Below are positions 1 through 7,167 of a stretch of 22,188 nucleotides of DNA, in pieces; the first letter of the stretch is position 1, and each line of letters begins with the position of its first letter. This DNA comes from Gammaproteobacteria bacterium (GTDB lineage: Bacteria; Pseudomonadota; Gammaproteobacteria; Xanthomonadales; Wenzhouxiangellaceae), in assembly GCA_003561495.1 (NCBI GenBank), contig PWWM01000181.1:1-22188 (forward strand). The letters are read 5' to 3'. The translations under genes were made by a program, and so were the position numbers. Below the pieces are notes generated by a model, which did no database searches, was not told where the DNA came from, and saw only the letters and a program-made list of their open reading frames with translations.

Positions 1-7
1 GGAAAAA

Positions 8-114
8 CGGTTTAGTTTGTTTAGTTTGTTTAGTTCGTTTAGTTGGTTTGGGCGGGTGCGGTTGATTCACCCCAACCAACCAGACGAACTAAACCAACCA
101 AACCAACCAAACCG
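8..114. repeat. Inverted array of 9-nt repeats (long imperfect hairpin)
   Basis: The left arm (8-52) holds tandem 9-mers of the form TTTAGTTNG at 11-19, 20-28, 29-37 and 38-46. The right arm (70-114) holds the same kind of unit in reverse complement, mostly TTTGGTTGG. Aligned by hand, 38 of 45 arm positions are complementary around a 17-nt centre (53-69). The unit TTTAGTTCG is exactly matched between the arms (29-37 against 85-93). The right arm ends only 5 nt before the ATG at 120, so any transcript of that gene starting upstream would carry a strong hairpin next to the start codon. No coding function or known repeat family is recognised. Confidence 0.85.
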
Positions 115-119
115 CAGTC

Positions 120-515
120 ATGGAGCTTCTGACCCCGATTTCCCCCGGTGAGCTTCTCGACAAGCTCACCATTCTAGAAATCAAGTCCGAGCGGATTTCC
201 GATCCGGACAAGCTCGCCAATGTCCGCCATGAGCGCCAACTGCTCGAGCGCGTCTGGCAGGAGTCCGGGTTGTCCAGGGAGACAGTCATGGAATTGAAAG
301 CTCGGCTGAGGACCATCAATGAATCGCTCTGGGATATCGAAGACGAGATTCGCGACTGTGAGCGAGACGGTGATTTTGGGCAGCGATTTGTCGAGTTGGC
401 GCGGTCGGTGTATCGCACCAACGACCGGCGTTCCGAAGTCAAGAAGGCCATCAATATCGAGCTGGGTTCGGCCATCGTCGAGGAGAAATCCTATGCCGAT
501 TATGGCGATGGCTGA
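120..515 (+). CDS. DUF6165 family protein
   Basis: This is a 131-residue soluble, mostly helical protein with no signal peptide or membrane segment. It begins with SPGELLDKLTILEIKSERI (residues 8-26) and ends with a segment containing NDRRSEVKKAIN and VEEKSY. This pattern matches my memory of the small DUF6165 family, which has no established biochemical role and is often seen near LPS and glycosyltransferase genes; a GT9 enzyme and kdkA lie 3 kb downstream here. Charged, heptad-like spacing suggests a helical bundle. The ATG at 120 lacks a good Shine-Dalgarno sequence because the repeat array runs up to it. The start is chosen because the conserved family N-terminus follows at once. Function is unknown. 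Confidence 0.8.
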   Translation: MELLTPISPGELLDKLTILEIKSERISDPDKLANVRHERQLLERVWQESGLSRETVMELKARLRTINESLWDIEDEIRDCERDGDFGQRFVELARSVYRTNDRRSEVKKAINIELGSAIVEEKSYADYGDG

Positions 516-603
516 GGCAGTTTTACCCGCACTATACTAACGAGGCACTCACAAGTGGTGGGTGGTGTACCGGTTGTGAAAGAGTTCCCAAGGAATTGAC
601 CAG

Positions 604-3510
604 ATGATCAAAAAACTCCTGTTGGTTCTTGCTGTTGCGTTTGCCGGCAGTGTTGCAGCGCAGACGGGGGCAGTTAACGAGGACGAGCCGCGCTCGCTCA
701 ACCAGGTGCCTCTGAATTTTGTTGGAGAGCGTTACCGTATCGGCGTGGGTATCGATACGGAGTTTGATTTTACCGGGGAATTTCAGGCCTCCCTGTTCGA
801 GTCCCAGACATCGGCGTTGATTGGCGAAGGGTGGCTGGGCCGCAGAGGCGCGGGCGGCGTCAAGCTCAACTATCACTGGCTTTTTTCCGGCGTGAGCGAG
901 GCCGGTGTGGACGGCCCGGTCTATACCGATGGCCGAATCGCCAAGCTGTTCATTGCCGCCGATCAGAATCAGCTCGATGATCGAAAGCTCACCTTTGGCG
1001 CCGGCTATGAGCGCCAGGACTGGTTTTTTGGTTTATACGGCATGCGTGCGATTTCATCGGAGCGCCTGGTCAATCAGGCAACCGATTTCGAGGATCTGGT
1101 GGTGACTGGCCAGATTGATGGTCGTGACTTCACTCGCATCGATACCCTGGAGCGGTTGATCGAAACCTATGAGAAGCCCTACGACTGGGGTGTTGGTCTG
1201 CGTGGTGGGCGGTATTTTGATGATCGGCTGGTGCGTCTGCGGGGTGGCCTGGATTACGAGGACGGTGATTTCAGCTCATCCCAGGTGACTGCGTCGCTGT
1301 CCCTGGACAAGTACTTTCAGAATACCCCGCACAGCCTGTCGTTGAGAACCGGCTATGCGCGCAAGCGAGGCGATTTCGTCGAGGATCGCAATGACTGGCG
1401 CGCGGCGCTGGTCTACGGTTACAGCTTTGGTCGCTCCTACCAGCCGGTCCGAGCCTGGCGTGAGACCGAGGTCGAGGTCATGCCCGAACCCCGGTATGAA
1501 GAGCGCGAGGTCACCTCCGAAGTGACGCTGTCTGACCAGGCAACTTTTGAGTTTGATTCGTCGGCTCTGCTGCCGGAAGCTCGCCGGGCGCTATCGGAGT
1601 TGATCGAGGCGATCCGTGATGGCGTGCTGGTCGGCAGCATTGAAGTGGTTGGTCACACCTGCGACATCGGAACGGCCGAGTACAACCGGGGTCTGAGCGA
1701 GCGGCGGGCCCGCTCGGTAGTCGACTATTTGATAGAGCATGGCATCGAGTCCGACGAAATCAATTGGGCGGGTCGTGGCCTGACCGAGCCGCGCTATCCG
1801 AATGACTCGGAGGAGAATCGCAGCCGCAATCGAAGGGTTGAAATCAGTTTCACCACCATGGAATCGACCACCGAGCGGATTCAGGTCAGCCCTGAGGGAC
1901 CGATTACCGAGATTCGACGCGTCGAAAAGGCGGTCGAGGCGCCGTGGATTCGTCGAGCCCTGCGCAATCCGGTCCAGCACAAGCGCCAGGTGGACTACTA
2001 CCGCTACCAGGAAGTGACTGAAACGATCACCGAGGGTGAAATCGAGTTTGCCAATCAACCGCCGACGGCCAATGACAACAGCTTCACGGTCGAGCAGGAT
2101 TCCAGCGAAAACGTGTTCGACGTACTCGCCAATGACACCGATCCCGATGGTGATCCCCTGACCATTATTGACCTGACCCAGCCGGCCAATGGTGAAGCGG
2201 TCATCAGCGGTGATGTCATCTTGTATACACCCGACGAAGGCTATTTCGGAGCCGATACGTTCACCTATACCGTTGATGATGGATTTGGCGGGCAGGATTC
2301 GGCGACGGTCAGTGTGGAAGTTATTCGAGCCAACCAGCCGCCGGTAGCCAATGACAACCAGTTCGAGGTGGAATCGAACTCCACTGACAATGAGTTCGAT
2401 GTGCTGGCCAATGACTCCGACCCGGATGGCGATCCGTTGACCATCATCGAGGTGGCCCAGCCGGCCAATGGCGAGGCCGTCATCAGCGGTGATGTGATCC
2501 TGTATACCCCGGCCACGGATTTCATTGGCAGTGACTCGTTCACCTACACCATTGATGACGGTCGTGGCGGTCAGGACACGGCCACGGTCAATGTCGAGGT
2601 TGTTCAGGCCAACCGACCGCCGGTCGCCAATGACAACCAGTTCGAGGTCGAGCGGGATTCCGTCGATAATGTCTTCGATGTGCTGGCCAATGATTCTGAT
2701 CCCGATGGTGATCCATTGACCATTGTTGAGGTGAGCCAGCCCGACAATGGCGAGGCGGTGATCAGTGGTGATGTCATCCTGTACACTCCGACCCCCGGTT
2801 TTGTCGGCGCCGACAGCTTCACCTACACCATCGATGATGGTTTCGGTGGCCAGGCCTCGGCAACCGTCAGTATTCAGGTGCTGGATGAAAACCAGCCGCC
2901 GGTTGCCAATGATGTAACCGCCTCGACGGTACGGACCCAGCCGGTCGATATCGACGTGCTGGCCAATGACTTCGATCCGGACGGGGATCCTCTGGAGATC
3001 ATCGATTTCACCCAGCCTTCCAACGGCACGCTCTCACGCTCGGGCGATATGTTCACCTATCAGCCAGACCAGCTGTTCTTTGGTGACGACAGCTTCCAGT
3101 ACACCATCAGTGATGGGCGCGGTGGACAGGCAACGGCCACGGTATTCATCGATGTCGCATTTGCCAACCAGCCCCCGGTTGCCGTGGATGATTTTGCCTC
3201 CGGACCGGCCGGGGTACCGATCACCGTGGATGTGCTGGCCAATGATTTCGATCCCGATGGTGATCCCATCGAGGTGGTCAGTGTGGTTCGCAGAACTTTT
3301 GCATTCAGCACCGCAACCATCAATGAGGATGGCACCATCACCTTCGTTCTCAGCGCGGCGTGCAGTGGCCTCAATCGCTTTGATTACACCATCACGGATC
3401 CATTCGGTGCGACCGCTGTGGCGACCGTGACGCTGCAGCGGGTTGATGACGATGGCGACGGAGATGGTTCCGAGTCGGCCGATGCCGCTCCGGAATGCCA
3501 GTCATTCTGA
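604..3510 (+). CDS. OmpA family outer membrane protein with five C-terminal Ig/cadherin-like repeats
   Basis: A 968-residue envelope protein. Residues 1-19 form a signal peptide (KK, a Leu/Val/Ala core, then SVAA). Residues ~20-290 are rich in alternating aromatic and charged strands, consistent with an outer-membrane beta-barrel. Residues ~309-417 form an OmpA C-terminal peptidoglycan-binding domain (FEFDSSALLP, GHTCDIG, LSERRARSV, NRRVEIS). After a linker come five repeats at 484-576, 577-669, 670-762, 763-854 and 855-947. Each opens with an NQPPVAND-type motif and contains LANDxDPDGDP and an FTYTIDDG-type segment, as in tandem-95/VCBS/cadherin-like domains. The acidic tail (948-968) and Cys920/Cys965 close the protein. 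The barrel and OmpA domain predict anchoring to outer membrane and murein; the repeats may be adhesive or calcium-binding, which is inference. AAGGAA at 589-594 is a good ribosome-binding site. Confidence 0.88.
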   Translation: MIKKLLLVLAVAFAGSVAAQTGAVNEDEPRSLNQVPLNFVGERYRIGVGIDTEFDFTGEFQASLFESQTSALIGEGWLGRRGAGGVKLNYHWLFSGVSEAGVDGPVYTDGRIAKLFIAADQNQLDDRKLTFGAGYERQDWFFGLYGMRAISSERLVNQATDFEDLVVTGQIDGRDFTRIDTLERLIETYEKPYDWGVGLRGGRYFDDRLVRLRGGLDYEDGDFSSSQVTASLSLDKYFQNTPHSLSLRTGYARKRGDFVEDRNDWRAALVYGYSFGRSYQPVRAWRETEVEVMPEPRYEEREVTSEVTLSDQATFEFDSSALLPEARRALSELIEAIRDGVLVGSIEVVGHTCDIGTAEYNRGLSERRARSVVDYLIEHGIESDEINWAGRGLTEPRYPNDSEENRSRNRRVEISFTTMESTTERIQVSPEGPITEIRRVEKAVEAPWIRRALRNPVQHKRQVDYYRYQEVTETITEGEIEFANQPPTANDNSFTVEQDSSENVFDVLANDTDPDGDPLTIIDLTQPANGEAVISGDVILYTPDEGYFGADTFTYTVDDGFGGQDSATVSVEVIRANQPPVANDNQFEVESNSTDNEFDVLANDSDPDGDPLTIIEVAQPANGEAVISGDVILYTPATDFIGSDSFTYTIDDGRGGQDTATVNVEVVQANRPPVANDNQFEVERDSVDNVFDVLANDSDPDGDPLTIVEVSQPDNGEAVISGDVILYTPTPGFVGADSFTYTIDDGFGGQASATVSIQVLDENQPPVANDVTASTVRTQPVDIDVLANDFDPDGDPLEIIDFTQPSNGTLSRSGDMFTYQPDQLFFGDDSFQYTISDGRGGQATATVFIDVAFANQPPVAVDDFASGPAGVPITVDVLANDFDPDGDPIEVVSVVRRTFAFSTATINEDGTITFVLSAACSGLNRFDYTITDPFGATAVATVTLQRVDDDGDGDGSESADAAPECQSF
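2053..3444 (+). repeat. Five tandem ~279-nt coding repeats
   Basis: Units lie at 2053-2331, 2332-2610, 2611-2889, 2890-3165 and 3166-3444, encoding 93, 93, 93, 92 and 93 residues. The first three are the most alike at the DNA level, sharing tracts such as GTCATCAGCGGTGATGT; units 4 and 5 have diverged. The near-constant length and DNA similarity point to duplication of a domain-sized unit, with scope for copy-number change by recombination. Confidence 0.9.
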
Positions 3511-4560
3511 TCAGCGCAGGATCGCTTTCAGACGTTCAATGACCTGGTCGGCCTCGATCAGGTCCATCACCCCGGGGTACTCGAGACGCTTTCCCCAGCG
3601 AAGGGCTTCGGCGGGCTTGCCGACAAATTGTCGAGCCGCCTCATCGAACCGGTCCACGCAATGGTCCAGGCTTCCCAGTGGGCCTGAGCGGCGGGACCAG
3701 GTGGCGGCATACAGCCCGACGACCGGCACCCCGAATGCGGCGCCGAAATGGGCGGGCCCCGAGTCCGGCGTGACCAGGCAGGCGCAGCGCTCGATCATGG
3801 CCAACGCCTGTTTGAGCGTATCCTGGCCAATCAGGTTTTCGGCCTGTTCGGTCATCAGGTCGCAGATGGTTTCTCCCTGCTCCCGCTCGATATTCGACGG
3901 TCCACCAATGAGAATCACCGGACGTCCGGTTTCCCGGATGATCCAGTCGGCAACCTCGGCATAGCCATGGGCATGCCAGTTTCTTTGCCGATGACTGGAG
4001 GCGGGACTGATCAGGACCGCGTGCCGGGGCTGGGGTTGATGGAGACGGGCAAACTCACTTGCTGAATCGGGGATTGGCAAGGCACGCGGGGCATTCTCGG
4101 TGGACAGGCCAAGAAAACGGGCAAACTCGAGGAACGCATCAGCCTGGTGCTGAAACGCAATACTCGGAATCCGCTCATTGATCACCAGGCCATGGCCTTC
4201 ACGAGACCGCTGACGGTCGAACCCGATTCGGCGCTGGGCGCGAACCAGTTTCGACAAGAGGTTGGCGCGCAACGAAACCTGAGTTTGCAGCAGGATCTCG
4301 AAGCGCCGATTGCGCAGTTGTTGCCGCAATTGCCGCACGCCGGTCCAGCCGGACTTCTTGTCGAATACAATGAACTCGATGTTGGGCAGATCCTCGACCA
4401 GTCGATGTTCAAGTCGACCAATGATCCAGGTGATGTCAGTTCTTGGCCAGGACTGCTGAATGGCACGTACCAGCGGGACACAATTGCACACATCGCCCAG
4501 GGCTGACAGGCGCAGCAGGCAGAGACTGGCCGGAGCGGCGTCTTCGCGCGAGGATTTCAC
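3511..4560 (-). CDS. Glycosyltransferase family 9 (heptosyltransferase-like) protein
   Basis: A 349-residue cytoplasmic enzyme of the ADP-heptose:LPS heptosyltransferase superfamily (GT-B fold). The N-terminal domain opens with LLRLSALGDVCNCVPLVRAI, matching the usual RLSALGDV start of GT9. The C-terminal nucleotide-sugar domain has LISPASSHRQRNW, ILIGGPSN and the signature TPDSGPAHFGAAFGVPVVGLY followed by ATWSRRSGP. It is expected to add a heptose or related sugar to the LPS inner core; which heptosyltransferase type (WaaC, WaaF, WaaQ-like) cannot be told from the sequence. The start is GTG at 4560, needed to include a short leader before the conserved domain; the ribosome-binding site is weak. 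It is divergent from kdkA with a 38-nt gap, supporting a core-LPS role. Its stop codon directly abuts the stop of the upstream ompA-type gene. Confidence 0.88.
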   Translation of the reverse strand: MKSSREDAAPASLCLLRLSALGDVCNCVPLVRAIQQSWPRTDITWIIGRLEHRLVEDLPNIEFIVFDKKSGWTGVRQLRQQLRNRRFEILLQTQVSLRANLLSKLVRAQRRIGFDRQRSREGHGLVINERIPSIAFQHQADAFLEFARFLGLSTENAPRALPIPDSASEFARLHQPQPRHAVLISPASSHRQRNWHAHGYAEVADWIIRETGRPVILIGGPSNIEREQGETICDLMTEQAENLIGQDTLKQALAMIERCACLVTPDSGPAHFGAAFGVPVVGLYAATWSRRSGPLGSLDHCVDRFDEAARQFVGKPAEALRWGKRLEYPGVMDLIEADQVIERLKAILR

Positions 4561-4598
4561 GTCGTCGTTAATGATGATTCAACCCCAAGGGTACCCCA

Positions 4599-5294
4599 AT
4601 GGCTGGTGAAGAACTGAGGACGGACTCCGGCGCCATTCTATACGACGCCGATGCCTTGTCCGTGGTCAGTGGCGAGTGGCTTCAACCGGACTTCTGGCAC
4701 ATTCGCGGGGCTGTCATCGGCCAACTGGGTGGCCGTGGCCAGGCGCTGGTCGTGGAGACATCGGTCGGACCCGCCGTCCTGCGACGATATCTTCGTGGCG
4801 GTCAGGCCCGTCGGTTCAGCGTCGACCGGTATTTCTTTACCGGCTACGCCAACAGTCGTGGCTTTTGCGAATGGCGGATTCTCGACCGTCTGCACCGAGA
4901 TGGACTGCCCGTTCCCCGGCCAATCATGGCCAGTTGCGAACGCATCGGATGGACTTATCGTGCCGGATTGCTGACACGATTGATTCCGGGAGCCCGCAAT
5001 CTGCTCGAGCTGGCGCCGGACCTTGGAGAGACCGACATCGATCAGCTTGTCGATGTCCTCCGGCGATTCCTTGCGGCTGGTCTGAAGCATCCTGATCTCA
5101 ACGCAACCAACGTGCTTCGTGACTCCCAGGACCAATGGTTCTTGATCGATCTGGACCGGGCCAGGCTGAAATCAGCACCGTCCAGGCCCGGACACATGGT
5201 CAATCGTTTGAAACGTTCATTAACCAAGGCCGGCTTTGCCGACCAGGCCGAGGCCATTGTCAACCGGTTTCCTGCCGGGCGCGGGACTCGGTGA
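4599..5294 (+). CDS. kdkA: 3-deoxy-D-manno-octulosonic acid (Kdo) kinase
   Basis: A 231-residue kinase of the protein-kinase-like fold that uses ATP to phosphorylate Kdo of Kdo-lipid A at the inner face of the inner membrane. Family features: VLRRYLRGGQARRF (glycine-rich/basic strand region), DRYFFTGYANSR, GLPVPRPI, YRAGLLTRLIPGA, the catalytic-loop motif HPDLNATNVL (HADLNAHNIL in typical KdkA), and the metal-binding motif LIDLDRAR (usually LIDFDRGR). Length is close to the usual ~230-240. The ATG at 4599 follows AAGG at a reasonable distance. It is divergent from the GT9 gene, consistent with LPS-core assembly. The 3' end overlaps the convergent hydrolase gene by 35 nt. Confidence 0.88.
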   Translation: MAGEELRTDSGAILYDADALSVVSGEWLQPDFWHIRGAVIGQLGGRGQALVVETSVGPAVLRRYLRGGQARRFSVDRYFFTGYANSRGFCEWRILDRLHRDGLPVPRPIMASCERIGWTYRAGLLTRLIPGARNLLELAPDLGETDIDQLVDVLRRFLAAGLKHPDLNATNVLRDSQDQWFLIDLDRARLKSAPSRPGHMVNRLKRSLTKAGFADQAEAIVNRFPAGRGTR

Positions 5295-6192
5295 AGCTCA
5301 ACCAGGCCTCGGCCGTGGTTTGCGGGGCCTCCAGCATGGGCAAATGGCCAACCGAGGGCAACAGCAGTGACTGGGTATTGGGCATCAATTCCTCGAGCAG
5401 CTTGATTCCCTGGGGGTTCAGGACCTGGTCTGCCTGGCCCCAGGTCAACAGGGTGGGGGTTTCCAGACCGTCGGCGATGTCCTCCAGCGGCTGGGAGTCG
5501 TATCGCATGGCATCAAAAATACGCTGGGCGCGCACTGCGGTTGCCGCTCCGCGCCGGGCCAGAAACCGTGCCAATGGCGAGGGAATCCAGATTGGATGCA
5601 CGAAACAGTAATCGATCAGACGAGTAAAGTCTTGGTAATTGCGAATGACCAGGGGATTGTGTCGCTCTTCAGCGACTTCCTCCAGTACGGCCGACAACTT
5701 GACAGTGCGCAAACCTCCAGGCGCCAGCAACCACAGTCCGCGAACCCGTTCCGGCGCAAGCCGTGCCATGGCCACGGCAATGTAGCCGCCCATGGAGGAT
5801 CCCCCCAGGTAAAAGTCGTGAATGCCGAGGTCATCGAGCCAGCCCAGAACGCGTTCGGCCAGGTCCTCGGCCCGGAAACTCAGGCCTTCTTCGATCCTGG
5901 TATCACCGAAACCGGGCAGGTCAGGCGCCAGGATGCGGAAATGAGCGGTCAGGTGCCGCGAAACCCGTGAAAAATGGTGGGCATCGGCGTTGAAGCCATG
6001 CAGCAGGATCAAGGGTTCGCCATGGCCGCCCTCAAGATAATGCCAATGGATTCCATGGCTCAGGGAGCGTTGTCTGCGCAGCCGACCGAAGCGACGGTCG
6101 ATGGCCATGAAGAGCCGGGCCAGTGGGGTTGGCCATACACGCCAGAAGACCAGGGCCAGGAAGGCCAGTGAGATCAGCAGTAGCCAGATCAT
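5260..6192 (-). CDS. Membrane-anchored alpha/beta hydrolase (lipase/esterase-like)
   Basis: A 310-residue alpha/beta-hydrolase-fold protein. Residues 1-18 form a hydrophobic N-terminal anchor (WLLLISLAFLALVF). The fold starts with GEPLILLHGFNADAHHF (oxyanion-hole HGF near residue 65). The nucleophile elbow is GSSMG with Ser133; the acid is probably the Asp in WGQADQVLNP, and the base is the His in SVGHLPMLEAP. The pattern resembles Moraxella lipase 3-type and monoacylglycerol-lipase-like enzymes, so an ester or lipid substrate at the inner membrane is likely, but the substrate is not determined. ATG at 6190-6192 is used; no strong Shine-Dalgarno sequence is seen. The gene converges on kdkA with a 35-nt overlap and is divergent from the EamA-type transporter. 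Confidence 0.85.
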   Translation of the reverse strand: MIWLLLISLAFLALVFWRVWPTPLARLFMAIDRRFGRLRRQRSLSHGIHWHYLEGGHGEPLILLHGFNADAHHFSRVSRHLTAHFRILAPDLPGFGDTRIEEGLSFRAEDLAERVLGWLDDLGIHDFYLGGSSMGGYIAVAMARLAPERVRGLWLLAPGGLRTVKLSAVLEEVAEERHNPLVIRNYQDFTRLIDYCFVHPIWIPSPLARFLARRGAATAVRAQRIFDAMRYDSQPLEDIADGLETPTLLTWGQADQVLNPQGIKLLEELMPNTQSLLLPSVGHLPMLEAPQTTAEAWLSFTESRARQETG

Positions 6193-6291
6193 GAGTGATT
6201 TGTTTTTTGATTCTTGCAGCTTGTACCGGAATCACATTAAAGCATAAACCGGCTGACGTAAAATGCCGACTTTCCTGAGGATCACGTAAAA

Positions 6292-7167
6292 GTGGGAGAG
6301 TTTTTTTCGGTCGCCTGTGCCGCATGCTGGGCACTGGCCGTGGTGCTGTTTCGGCGATCCGGCGAAACCCTGCCGGCCTTCGAACTGAATCTGTTCAAGA
6401 ACCTGCTTGCAGTGGCCTTGATGGTGCCGACCATCCTGGTGTTTCACGGCGTTTCCTTGCCTGGCTACAGCGCCGGCCAGTGGGTGATCGTACTGGTGTC
6501 GGGCGTAATTGGTATCGCCATTGCCGATACCTGGTATCTGCGGGCCTTGAACCTGATGGGGGCCAGCCGAACCGGGGTGGTTGCCATGCTGTTTTCGCCT
6601 TTCGTCATCGTGCTTTCGATGATTTTTCTGGCTGAGGCGCTCAAAGTCTTTCAATACCTGGGGTTTGTCCTCGTGCTGGCGGGCATTCTATTGGTGACTT
6701 GGCAACGCAATCGCCGTGAAGTGAGCTTGCGGGCCCTGCGTCTGGGGGTGACATTCGGTGCCGGCAGTGTTTTGCTCATGGCCATCGGCATCGTCATGGT
6801 CAAACCGGTGCTCGAGGAACACGAATTTCTCTGGACAGTCGGGCTGCGTCTGGCCGCCGGAGCCGCGGGCATGCTGTGTTTTGTCGGGTTGACCCGCGGC
6901 TGGTCGCGCATGTGGGTTCACTACCGGGCGCCTCAGCCCTGGCGTATCGTGATCACTGCCAGCGTGCTGGGCAGTTATGTGTCCATGATCCTGTGGCTGG
7001 CCGGTTACAAACTCACCAAGGCGTCGATCGCCTCGGTGCTCAACGAGACGGCCGCAGCCTTCATCGTGTTGTTCGCCTGGTTGTTTCTCGGGGAGGCGAT
7101 GAGCTGGCGCAAATTCATCGGGGTAGTGTTGGCTTTTATCGGCGTGGGTGTGGTGGTTCTTGTTTGA
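6292..7167 (+). CDS. EamA/DMT family transporter
   Basis: A 291-residue integral inner-membrane protein with about ten hydrophobic helices in two similar halves, as in the drug/metabolite transporter (DMT, EamA) superfamily. The first half has FELNLFKNLLA, IADTWYLRALNLMGASRTGVV and SPFVIVLSMIFLAEAL; the second repeats the pattern with KLTKASIASVLNETAAAFIVLFAWLFLGEAM. EamA proteins export or import small metabolites; the substrate is unknown. The start is GTG at 6292 with GAGG at 6277-6280; an ATG at 6263 is out of frame. The 3' end overlaps the convergent dihydroorotase-like gene by 32 nt. Confidence 0.87.
   Translation: MGEFFSVACAACWALAVVLFRRSGETLPAFELNLFKNLLAVALMVPTILVFHGVSLPGYSAGQWVIVLVSGVIGIAIADTWYLRALNLMGASRTGVVAMLFSPFVIVLSMIFLAEALKVFQYLGFVLVLAGILLVTWQRNRREVSLRALRLGVTFGAGSVLLMAIGIVMVKPVLEEHEFLWTVGLRLAAGAAGMLCFVGLTRGWSRMWVHYRAPQPWRIVITASVLGSYVSMILWLAGYKLTKASIASVLNETAAAFIVLFAWLFLGEAMSWRKFIGVVLAFIGVGVVVLV

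Noticed and set aside
533..538. TATACT as a -10 of a promoter for the large ompA-like gene
   Set aside because: No -35-like hexamer is found 15-19 nt upstream, so a promoter was not annotated, although one is likely nearby.
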